Shown here piece after piece: positions 27,401 through 39,800 of a stretch of 64,000 bases of DNA; within the stretch, counting starts at the first letter, position 1; every line of letters starts with the position of its first letter. Below the pieces are notes generated by a model that searched no databases, had not been told where the DNA came from, and saw only the letters and a program-made list of their open reading frames with translations. The position numbers were made by a program, and so were the translations under genes. Source of the stretch: Branchiostoma floridae. Taxonomy: Eukaryota; Chordata; Leptocardii; Amphioxiformes; Branchiostomatidae. Location of the stretch: contig NC_049996.1 in the NCBI RefSeq assembly GCF_000003815.2, positions 731,961-795,960 on the forward strand, read 5' to 3'.

Positions 27401-30400
27401 ATAGATATCAAATTAATTTGTTGAAGGTAAGAAACATACAATTATTACTGGATTAAAGTTAAAGTTGGCCATACGTAAGATGCTTAGGGGTGGTGGCCAT
27501 CTTTATTTCTGTAGCTCTTGGGCCACTACAGCTAGTAGTGGTGTGTGTTTAACTCCCATAACCAATATTCTCATTAGTGCTGAGTGCTAAGTAAAGATTT
27601 AAGCAGCATGTACTATTAAAGTATTTGGTAATTGACTCGACCGGGATTGAACCAATGACCTACCGAATGCAAGGCGAACACTCTACCCACTTGGCCATTG
27701 CATGCATAGCTGGATGGTTGTATGAATATGAAAGAAATCATATCATTCATTGTACAATTGTTGCATGTCCCATCTTACTACTAAACAAAATCACTTGGTG
27801 TCCTACCACCCCATCCCACACATCATAGATGACGCTGATGTCAGATGGCTCTTCAACGACAAGGAAATCAGCAACACCGAATCCATCGTTGTGTCCGCAA
27901 CCAAGCACACCTCCACTCTCACCATTCGTAAGGTCCTGCGAGAGTTCGAGGGAACTTACACGTGCATTGCCACCACCCCTCACGGTACCGGTCGTTGCCA
28001 GATCATCCTGCATATCATTCCGTCCTCCCCACCCCACGCTACGAGCTCCATCACGAGGAAACAGACCGTACGCACACAGGAGCTGACGTTCAGGGTGCCC
28101 ATGTTACTCATGGAGAGGTCTACTGCCCCGGGTACTATAGACATACAGGAGGGGCAGGAACTCAACATACGGGCAGAGATACCAGGTATACGATAGGACA
28201 AGTTTATCAAGACAGAGTAAATTAAAGCTATTTCATGACGTCTTATATAGCTACAAATAAACAAACTTTTGAATTTATGGCGTCTGCAAAATACTTCATG
28301 GAAACTCCAGTACCAAAGTATTTCATACAACATTATGAATCCTCAGTCAAAAGAATTTAAAGAGAAAATACCTGACCATTACTATCAGTTGATCTTAAAT
28401 CCAACACAAAAAAGCTACTCTTATCTTTTTTCCTGTGTGTATACAAGTTTAAATGTGGTTTTCTGGGACAGGATTCTAAGTGTAGGATTGGACAGTGAAG
28501 GAGGAATATATATTATTGCATTTTGCAGTTCAATGGTTTTAAATGCCCCATATTTCACAGACAAAATCAGGAAACAGTTTAGCCATAAACATTTTAATTC
28601 TCAAGCATTTCATTGTTCAACATTTTGTAGAATGCTCAGCCATAATAAGAAGTAGTACAATGCTGTAAAATGAGCCATAATGAGAAGTAGTGCAATATAG
28701 GCACAATAAGAAATAGTACAATGCATGCCTTAATCTAGATACAGTACGAAGATCTTAAAATGTTAACTGTAACTGTGAACATTTTTGTCCTATACAGGAA
28801 AGCCTGACATCACTTGGCTGTTTAACGGTAAGGAACTGAAACCATCCGACGAGGTACAGTTTGGTGTGGACAAAGAGGTCTACATGCTGACTGTCACTAA
28901 AGTCACCCGCCATTGGTCAGGCACCTTTACCTGCATCGCAAAAACGCCCAGCGGAAAGACCGTGTGCGACATTGTGGTCAACGTGAAGGAATCTCCAGAC
29001 AAACATCTCGAGATGGAGAAGACAATGGAAACAGAAGGAGCAGAGGTGAATGTCTGATAGAGTTGCATACAATCTTAATGTTGCCTTCAAGTACCTAGGG
29101 TTCAAAATTCTGATTGTAGAGTGGAAATATTTCTCTGAGTCACCAAACATCCCTTTTAGATAGCTTTGAGCTACGCTTAGAATTAGAGAGGAAATATGTG
29201 TGATTGAGAAAGTGTATAATCCATTCATCATGAGTAAAAAAAAACGTCTATAATTGTCGAACTTTCTTGATCTTGTCACCCCCACAAGATGCATTTCCTC
29301 CTGTACTCAAATACCTATGGGAGCTAATTGATTTATTGACATCTAGCTTGTCTTGACTTGTCTTACAGTAGGTTTCATCCATTGGTCTGCATAATATTTG
29401 TCTTCACTCCATTCACATAATATTATTAATTTTTAGATTTTGGGTGAACTACATGCAGAGCCTTTAGCTCGCGGTGAAAGGTAGTGAATGCTACCTGAAA
29501 CGTACAATCAATTTACAAATCTATCCAGTTTCTTGAGTAACAATGACTGTTGTCTTATACTACCTGGGTCTAAGTGTCATCAATCCAATATATTTTGCTT
29601 GTGCTGTGCAGGTCCAGATGCAGCAATGGAGACTGAGATCTCCTGTCCAGACAACACAGGCTTCTCCTCCCATGGCTCAGTTTGAGGTCAAGGAGGGGCA
29701 AGAAGTCACTCTGAGGGCTGAAATACCTGGTAGGAACTTCAAGATAATCTTATATACAGCGCCTGGGTCATCTTCTGTAAATACATGTTTACATTATTCT
29801 GATATGCTCATATCATTCAAGCTTCAGCTGTAAATATTCAGGAGGCAAAGGAACTAAGACATGTCGGTAATTATACATGTACATGTAACGTTAAGTGTTT
29901 ACCTGTCATAAAGTATTGTGCTTTGCTGCTACATTTGCTGTTCGTTACCTCGAGCTCCCCGCTTTAAATGTTGATACTATACAGTCTCAATCATTCTCTT
30001 CTCTCTTTCATGTAGTCATCCTGATGTATATGAACATGTATGTGTTAATAGTAACGCTAGTTCACCTTTATCTGTTGGGTAACCAATATCCGTTGCTTTT
30101 TAAAAACAGGGTATTTAGGCACATCAAGCTTAAGCTAGTCGACAGGTGGTAGTTTTAAACTTCAATATTTGGAAAATATTGCAATTTGAAACTAACGTCC
30201 TTCGGCATGATATCCTCAAATACCCTGTTTTTAAAAGCAACGGATATAGGTTACCCAACAGATAAAGGTGAACTAGCTTTAACTGTTGTAATGTCAAATG
30301 TCAAGTACATGTGGGATCCTACCCAAATTTGTTTTTAGAACAGTTTTGTTGCTCTACCTCACTCTTAAACTTTGTGGTGGAACATTCTCACAAATTCTGT

Positions 30401-30853
30401 CATGTCTAAACTGTCTCCATCTCTCCACCTGTGTACATGTACATCTTCCTAGATCCTTGGAGCCCACATGGAGGTAAGCATGAGATATATGTAAACTAGC
30501 AATACCTACATACCAAAGATCATTCTCAAGTTATCTGCTTTCATTTATTTAACAAAAATGTCACTGCAATACCACAACATGCTGCAAGGGGGGTCAAGCC
30601 TATATAACTTTTTCCATGTACAAGAGCTATTCATCACCCCAATTTGTTGACCATAGCATCTCCAGATCAAAAGATAGAAGAAATGGAAATTACCTTGCAT
30701 TACAAGTTGCTAGGTGGGCCCGGTTACCATTTTCATTTTCTTGTTCTCAAGATCTACCCTCATATCAAAAATCAAGACATTCAGGCCTTCTTGAGTTATC
30801 ATGTTCACATCTTCAAAGACACACACGCACACGCATGCACACACACACACACA

Positions 30854-30885
<32 letters not shown>

Positions 30886-33800
30886 TACATACACATGAAC
30901 GCTACCCAAAACATAGCCTTCTGGCAAAGGTTGCAATAAAGTTTTGCAGATATTTGCAGTTTCTGACACAATGCTTGTAAAGCTGCTGATATTGATAAGG
31001 AATTACACATTATATGTACCTGTATCAACATCGATTTTGAAAAAATTCTTTCTAACACTCTCCTATTCAAAGAGCTAGTATATGTGCTTGATTTTTATCA
31101 TTCATGATTTTATTATTTTCCCCAGGCCCAGCAGACATAATGTGGATGTTTGAGGGGAAAGAGCTGTCTGAGTCTGACAACATCAGCTTCTCCTCAGATG
31201 GTGACGTCCACATCTTAAAGATCAACAGTGTCACCTGTGATTACTCAGGTAAAACACTCCTACAGAACTCAAGAGCCAAAGAACTCAAATTCTGACTGTG
31301 TTACTTACCAAACATGCACACTATTTGACAAAACGTTACGCTGTGGTTCACTGTTTATTGATACTTTCTTTGGTACAATGAACATGGAAACACTGTACAT
31401 TAGGCATCTGATTTCTCTGTCACGACCAGTGGAAGAATACCTCTTCTGTTCATTTAGTACATATCAGCTAGACTTTTTCACTCTCACATCACTACAAGGT
31501 ACACTTGTGCACTTTTGGAAAACCTTTTTTGCCCAGTTTGTACCTTTCCAAAATATCCCAAATGAGATCTCATTTACTGTGAAACATTGTTAACAACAGG
31601 AAAGTTTGCCTATGTATCTACAATGAAACACATTTTTGTAAAACATACAACCCTTCCACAAAGATATCCAGCTGCATTCTGTAGCAAAAAGTGGTGAAGT
31701 TGTCATCTTTATTGAAGCATTATGCATTTCTACATATGAGATTTATTTACTTTGATGAAACGTTGCCGACCACAGGAAAGTTCACCTGTGTTGCCAAGAC
31801 CGACACCGGCGCTGCGACCTGTGACATCCTGCTGACAGTCGGACCCCCCACCCTCACACAGAAGACAGCTGAGCTGCTACAGATACAGAAACCAGTCTCT
31901 CAGACACCTCCGCAGTTCTTCGAGGTGAAGGAAGGTCAGGAGGTCAACCTGAGAGCTGAGGTACCAGGTAGGTTGACCTGTAATTTGCTGTATTGTATTC
32001 ATTACTGTGTAAGAAACTGATACACTTCTATCAGCCCTTCCACCAGTCAGACCCCCAGAAGTTTGATGGCCAAAACCTCTAATTCAGGAGAATTGGGAAC
32101 ATCCTAATTCTTTTAATTTATGCAAATGTGCTAGAGAGAAAAGCTCTATGGTGTTGGAAACTGTAATGATTGGTTTCCATAGTGACAGAGAATTCTGAGC
32201 CCCAATTGGTCTGATTTTGATAATGATTACACATCCTGAGTTCCTACTGGTGACTCTAAGAAAGGGAATTAATGGTTCTCTCAAGTTAGCATGCAAACTC
32301 TTGGAAAAAAGGTCCAATAAGGTTATGATTGTGTAACACAGGCTATGTATGAGAACCCTGCTCTGTGTTTTCTTGAAAGTATTGTACTTTTTGGCACAAC
32401 TATCAATTTTTCACCTACCAATGTTTTTGCAACAAGTCAGCTTTTCTCAGCGGAGCATAGTAAACTCTGCAGACTGGCATTGTGTCAAAAATTGAGACTG
32501 TACAAATTGCTTATATCTCCCCCTCCTCTTGGTTCATAACTGGTATAGAGTTCCTGTTTTCTATAGTCTAGTGGGTCTGTCATTTGTTGTGTAGTAAAGG
32601 TGAATACAAGTGCATCAAACACCCAAATCAGTGTGATGATTGTCAAGTATACTTGCATTGGTTTACAAATCATCAGTACAATGTCTTTAATTACTTAATT
32701 ATGTTACTTTCAGGAAGTAAATCAGTCAAGTGGTTCTTCAATGGAAAGGAGCTGTCAAAATCTGACCAGGTGACGTTCTTCTCCGAGTACGACATCCACA
32801 CATTAAGAATCACCAAGGTAACCAAGGAGTGGGCGGGGACGTTCACCTGTAGCGCGACCACGGAAACGGGAGCAACGACGTGCGACATTGTGCTGAGCAT
32901 CAAGGACAGTGACTTGGCCCTGAGGGGAGACAGAACGGAGAATAGGATTGCCAAGGAGATGCAGGTAGGATTATGGTCCCTTTGTGTTAATAGACTGATG
33001 CTGACTGTCAATTTTAATTAGAATCCAAACCAATGACAGCATGGCAATTAGCAGTTCATCCAATGAGAGAATGGCTATGTGTGTATAAAAATATTTGCAT
33101 TTTTAGGTTTTAACAGAGCTGAGGTGGGGCTATAGGATCCGATTTGGTCTAGTGTAGAAAATTAAGACATTATCACTTCAAATTACATGTAAATGGAGTG
33201 AGACAGGAGTCTGTTACCAAGCAGCTTTTGTTGCTTCTCCTATGGGGTCAATCAGTCCTCATATTCAGTTAGTAGAGCTTGATGTTTATGAGGAGGAAAG
33301 ATGCTATTTCAGGCCAACCATGCATCCCATAGCCTGGAAGTGGCCTTGTTTAGCCCTGACTCTCAGTATAAACAATAGTAATAAATAAAATTATGGTACG
33401 TATATAGATGTAATAAATTCACCTTTTTTTTACTTCAGTATCTAAAGGAGATCCACTCAGCCTATTCACAGTAACATGGTCACTATTGCCTATAACAGAC
33501 AATGGAAGGCATCACCGGTAATTCAGCACTAAGGACAGACACTGCTCACTAGCAATTATCATCGAATCTGTGTCTATTTAGGTCTAATTTGTGTGCTTAA
33601 AGGCTCTATTCTTAACAAGGATATCATACAGGGCATTTTCAATCCAATGATTTACTTTTTAGACCCAAAAAGTCTTAAACAATGCAAAAAATTGAAAGAA
33701 ATGATTTATACATTGAGCATAAAATGACATAAACACATCTTTTGTGCACTGTAATGCCTATCATTAGTTTAGCATCATTCCATCATGTAACATCTTTGAC

Positions 33801-36800
33801 ATGATGTTTTCCTTGTTACCTTAGGTGACCAGCCAGGTGGTAAGAAAAGACACTGGAGCCTCCACAGAAGTTACAGTCAAGGAGGGTCAGGAGGTCACCT
33901 TACAGGCTGGCATCCCAGGTGAGATATTAAAAAATTAGATCTTCAATCTTTATCTGATAAATGAACATAACAGGCACACATGCATATAGAATACAATATG
34001 GTGTATTCCATGTTACCCAAGGTACCAGCCTGACCACATCCAACCAGCAAGAGGGTTGGGACTGAGGGTAAAGTGGAATACACTGTGTTGTATTTTACTT
34101 ATGTCATACCCTGACCCCCAAAATTTTCAACGCAAAACGCAGTAGAGGTTGAGAAAATGTGGTGTACCCAACCAAAAAGTTGCAACAGCAGCTATTCAAC
34201 AGAACAGACCCAAAATTCAAATTAAAAAAAAAATCAGAACACCTGTCACTCAATCCAGAACACCTTTAGCGAACATTATCAAGGCACGGGTAAAACATAA
34301 AAATAAGCACTAAAGTATACATCACACCGATGTAATGGTAGTATCCTTTATAGTATAGTCTGTAAGTTACATGAGTAACACATTTTCCAGATGAAATTTC
34401 TCTTGCTAGAAACTGTGTACCACAAAGAATCACAGCTTATAATAGGATTTTGTACACTTGCTCTGTCAGCATGTAATCTTGAAACATAATTCTGTTGTAG
34501 GAAACTACACCATCTAGTGGCTCCATGGAGGCAGTCTTCTCCCTGACTCAGATCCTTCAGACAGACCACCAAGGGAGATCTCCACATCCTCACCATCCCC
34601 AAGATAAAGAAGGAACATGCAGGGACGTACACATGTCAGGCTAACAGTGGTACAACTACGGTCAAGTGTGACATCATTGTACATGTCACTGAACAGGAGA
34701 GGTAGGATGTTTGTATAGAAACACTTTTTTTTTTTTCTAAATCATGTTCGTAGGGCCTGATGTTACCATCATGGTGATGAAGAGCGGCCCATAGCGATAA
34801 CTGTAGCAGCATCTCTTCTCCCTAAGTCAGAAACATCAAGCTTGACTTCACTGACTCAATAGGCAAAGCAGGGGTTACGAGGCTGCTCGGGAAATTCCCT
34901 ACCCCATTTTGGCCGGAATGGTTTGATCCGCCACATCGCACATGTGGCAGGTTCTTTTACGTGCCCGGGGTGTGGCTCTCCCCAAACACGGGACCTCTAT
35001 TTAACGTCCTATCCGAAGGACGACTCATTTTCACTTGAGTAAAGTGAGGAAAGTCGTGTAAAGTGCCTTTCCCAAGGGCACAAGATCGGCAGCACGGCAG
35101 GCGGATTCGATCCCGCAACCTCTCGGTCACGGGCCGAATACACTTCCACTGTGCTACTCGGCCCCACTTAGTAGTGCAGCAAAGTTAAAGAAATTGGGGG
35201 TCTTGATTGACTTACCTTTTCATTGAAAGTACTTGATGTACCTTGAATGCATACTTCAGGGACAATTATTGTCTGTTAATGATATCTCCTATATCTTCCT
35301 GAAACAAAAGCTGTTAGATATTTGTGATATGTTACAAAATGTAGATTTTTGTTATTAAATTTAGATTTTCCAAAATTTTTGCAAGGTTTTCATATCACAA
35401 ACTGTGACAGCATTGATTTTTAGGTGCAGTTGCTGCACATTGAAAAAAATATCCACACTCAAAATAAGACCCATTTGCAGCAGCTAACTCCAAATGATTT
35501 TCCAAATGAAAGCAAAGGAATCTTTAAGCACTCAATTAAATAATCAATTTTTAAGCAATGTTTGCTCTTCAAACTTTCTCCAGCTAACAGATTTTCTCAT
35601 TTCTGTAGACTGGTACCACCAGACTTCAAGATCAAGCCTCGTTCCCAGCGTGTGGAGAAGGGCGGTACTGTGAGCCTGATCAGTGAGGTGTCAGGGGAGC
35701 CTAAACCGGCTGTTTCCTGGTTAAAGGATGGCAGAGAGGTAAGATGGGTTTGGAAATGAGTGTAGTTGAATATTTGTTTGGTGCTGTCTTTCAGCTTAAT
35801 CCAGAAAGTTATAGGACATTTTGAATAGAAACAAATTTTGAACCCAGGCATAGGACAGATGATAAAGGTAAACTTAAGACATATTTGGGCTGTCTGAATG
35901 AGGCTTTCTTGTTTTACTATTATGTGATTAATCATTAAGGTGAAACATGTTGCAAAGAGGTTAGCTTATCTTGTGTTGATATACATGTATCTGCATTTTG
36001 ACATGATTCTGTCCACCTTTTCCAAGAAGGTTATGTTTTTGTCAACATTTCTCTGTGTGACTGTGTCTGTTAGCACAATGACTAAAAAGTGCCTAAATCA
36101 ATTGTCTTGGGTATGTCTTTGTTAGACCTCAAAATGATTATATTTTGGCCCCTTAGCAACTTCTTATGGTACTGCAGTGGATCTTCTCGTTTTGATAGTT
36201 TGGAAACAACCAAGAGAGTTGAATGTAACATATTCTGGAATAGTCAGACTTATCCAATAACTGTTGTGCAATTTCTAAACTCACAAGAGAAATGCCACAA
36301 TACCACTATTGGTTTGATCAACTTTTAGCTAAGGAATTGTACAATGTGTACCTTTCTTGGCTGATATTCCACAACTGTTCATCTCTTTCACAGGTGCTGG
36401 AGTCTTCTCGTATTACATCAAAGCACGTAGGGAAGAACTACATCCTGGAGATATGTGATGCAGGGGAGGAGGACAGTGGGTCTTACACCTGTGTGGGCAC
36501 TAATGCTGCTGGCCAGTACTCCTGCACAGCAACACTACATGTCTATGGTAAGTCTTACACCTGTGTGGGCACTAATGCTGCTAGCCAGTACTCCTGCACA
36601 GCAACACTACATGTCTATGGTAAGTCTTACACCTGTGTGGGCACTAATGCTGCTGGCCAGTACTCCTGCACAGCAACACTACATGTCTATGGTAAGTCTT
36701 ACACCTGTGTGGGCACTAATGCTGCTGGCCAGTACTCCTGCACAGCAACACTACATGTCTATGGTAAGTCTTACACCTGTGTGGGCACTAATGCTGCTAG

Positions 36801-39800
36801 CCAGTACTCCTGCACAGCAACACTACATGTCTATGGTAAGTCTTACACCTGTGTGGGCACTAATGCTGCTGGCCTGTACTCCTGCACAGCAACACTACAT
36901 GTCTATGGTAAGTCTTACACCTGTGTGGGCACTAATGCTGCTGGCCAGTACTCCTGCACAGCAACACTACATGTCTACGGTAAGTCTTACACCTGTGTGG
37001 GCACTAATGCTGCTGGCCAGTACTCCTGCACAGCAACACTACATGTCTATGGTAAGTCTTACACCTGTGTGGGCACTAATGCTGCTGGACAGTACTCCTG
37101 CACAGCAACACTACATGTCTATGGTAGGTCTTACACCTGTGTGGGCACTAATGCTGCTGGCCAGTACTCCTGCACAGCAACACTACATGTCTACGGTAAG
37201 TGTTTGCTAAGAGTGAGTGAGTGAGTGAGTGAGTGAGTGAGTGAGTGAGTGAGTGAGTGAGTGAGTGAGTGAGTGAGTGAGTGAGTGAGTGAGTGAGTGA
37301 GTGAGTGAGTGAGTGAGTGAGTCAGTCAGTCAGTCAGTCAGTCAGTCAGTCAGTCAGTGAGTGAGTGAGTGAGTGAGTGAGTGAGTGTGTGAGTGAATGA
37401 GAGTAAGTGTGAGTGAGTGAGTGAGTGAGTGAGTGAGTGAGTGAGTGAGTGAGTGAGTGAGTGAGTGAGTGAGTGAGTGTGTAAGCAAGTGACTAGGTGG
37501 TGGAAATAATTTGCCTTATCCCTGAATGAAATTGAACTTCTAGACATGGAACACATTAAAAATGTAGTTTTCCCAAGCCTAAAATGGTATATTTAGCACC
37601 AATCCAAAACAATGAGTGCAATAGAAGGAAATTAAGCCTAAAGACTGCCCTACAGGCATGTATTATAACTTTAAAATCCAGATATGTGATGAACGTAATG
37701 TTGTTTCCAGACAAGGAGACTGGCGGGTACTTTGTGCAGGGGAATGGTTCCTCCATAGCGAGTGTGGGTACTGTCACCAGCACACGTGTGGAGGTACCCG
37801 AGGAACAACAGGTGTCACTACAGGCAACTCTGCCTGGTAAGTACAAAATAGGGGCTGAGATGTCAGTTTGGATTTATTTTTGATTATGAATCAATTTGAA
37901 TTCTGTTATATGCTTGTTTCAGACATGCACCATACTAAATCATAATTGAACTTGAAGATTATGAAATTGATTACAACACTGCACAGTAAATGTTTGAACC
38001 ACTTGTTTCAGTTTACATTACATATTCACCCACTCAGGTAATCTCATGACCAGGTGAGCTTTATCACACCTGTTTAACATCTGATTCAGGTAACCAGGTG
38101 TTTATTTTGGATCTTTTATATAGTCCATGTGAATACCCTTGTCATACACCTATTTATCCTATTCATACCTGTTCCAGGTGTCAGCATCACACACCTGTTT
38201 GACCTATTCACACCTGTTCCAGGTGTCAGCATCACACACCTGTTTGACCTATTCACACTTGTTCCAGGTGTCAGCATCACACACCTGTTCAACCTATTCA
38301 CACCTGTTCTAGGTGTCCCCATGACATAACTACCTCATCTATTGACACCTGTTTTGTAACCAGGTGTGCTGTATCCCACACCTGTTTAACACCTGTTTCA
38401 GGTGACGCAAGGTGTGCATCACATAACTATCTAACCTGTTTAGAACCTGTTTCAGGAGATGATGTGAAGTGGATGTATAACGGTGAGGGGCTTCAGCCCA
38501 GCGCCCTGTACAAACAGTCGACCCGCGGCACCACCCACACCCTCACCATCCTCAGGGTCAGCAAACAGCAGGAGGGGACCTACACCTGCGAGGCCAGGGG
38601 GCCAACCGGGGTCTCCAAGTGTGACCTGGTCATCACCGTTCTGCCCAAGAAAAAGTAAGTCCAGCTGCAGTAAAATTTAGTGATAGTCAAAAGCAAATGC
38701 AGCCTGTGTCAGTTCTCAGTCACTCACTCACACTCACTATCCGGAGACTTATCTACCTAAAATCTGAAAATTTTCTACCAGTCCTCACTTTTCATTGATT
38801 TGAATTTGGGAAACAGCATTTACTGCTCTTGAAGTGTTGGGATTCAATTCATACACTTTTGATTCATAAAAGATAGGGAGGGACGACTTTTACATTTTTT
38901 CTGAAAGCAAAAGATTGTCACCTAAGTTTCAATCTTTCTATTTCTTTGCATAATTTGATACATGTAGTGTCCTTTAGTTTCAACATGTACCTTTTTTAAG
39001 TTTTTACTCTGTAAATTTGTTGATTTTGCCAGGTGCAAGTAGTATCTTAAAGTGTGGCTGAAATATGATAAACTATAATCAGAAAACGGTCGGTTTGGTG
39101 TAAATATGTAATACTATGTGAATGTAAAAGTAGTGCTGATGTTCATTATGATTAGAAATTATCTTTATTTCAGCCTCGCTTTGTTTAAGTATATGTCTTT
39201 AATTTTGTATCTTCCCACAGAGAGATGGTTCCTCCAGATTTCGTATCCCAGCCCAAACCAGCGACAGTTGGGGAGGGGGAGTCTGTGGAGTTCTGCTGTC
39301 AGATCACAGGAGACCCGCAGCCGGAGGTTCACTGGTTAAAGAATGGACAGGAGGTAAAGACACCCCTGTAGTGTGGAGTGGTATGCTCCGCTATTCTCAA
39401 GGACTGTGCTGCATTCTCACTTCTACCTGTTTGAGAATATCCTACATTAGAAAGCATGCCCAAAGCCATTGGCAAGGACTAGAAAATGGTGTATAAGCTT
39501 GATATGATGTAATGAGGTAAAAGATCATTGACATGTGAAAACTGTGCTACCTTGTCTAGAGAATTCTGGTACGAATTATTATCTATGGCCTGTTGAAATG
39601 TAAATCTATATATATTCTTGTGATATACATGTACGTGTGATGATAAGGAAACAGATCATAATCATAGACTCCATGCAAGCTTTGAAGCTTGTATAGAACA
39701 TGGAATAGAACCCTTAGATAATAGAGCAACTTTAGAACACATTCTGTGATACAATATAGAAAAGAATCAAAGAATAATTAGAACAAGAGCCATTAAACCA

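Noticed and set aside
27638..27708. tRNA gene on the minus strand
   Set aside because: A- and B-boxes are present, but the cloverleaf is not convincing and a SINE body is attached.
36455..37210. Second open frame across the 72-bp array and resemblance to a CRISPR-like direct repeat array
   Set aside because: The period is coding-length with no spacers. The alternative frame is a shadow of a 72-bp repeat whose main frame continues an Ig domain.
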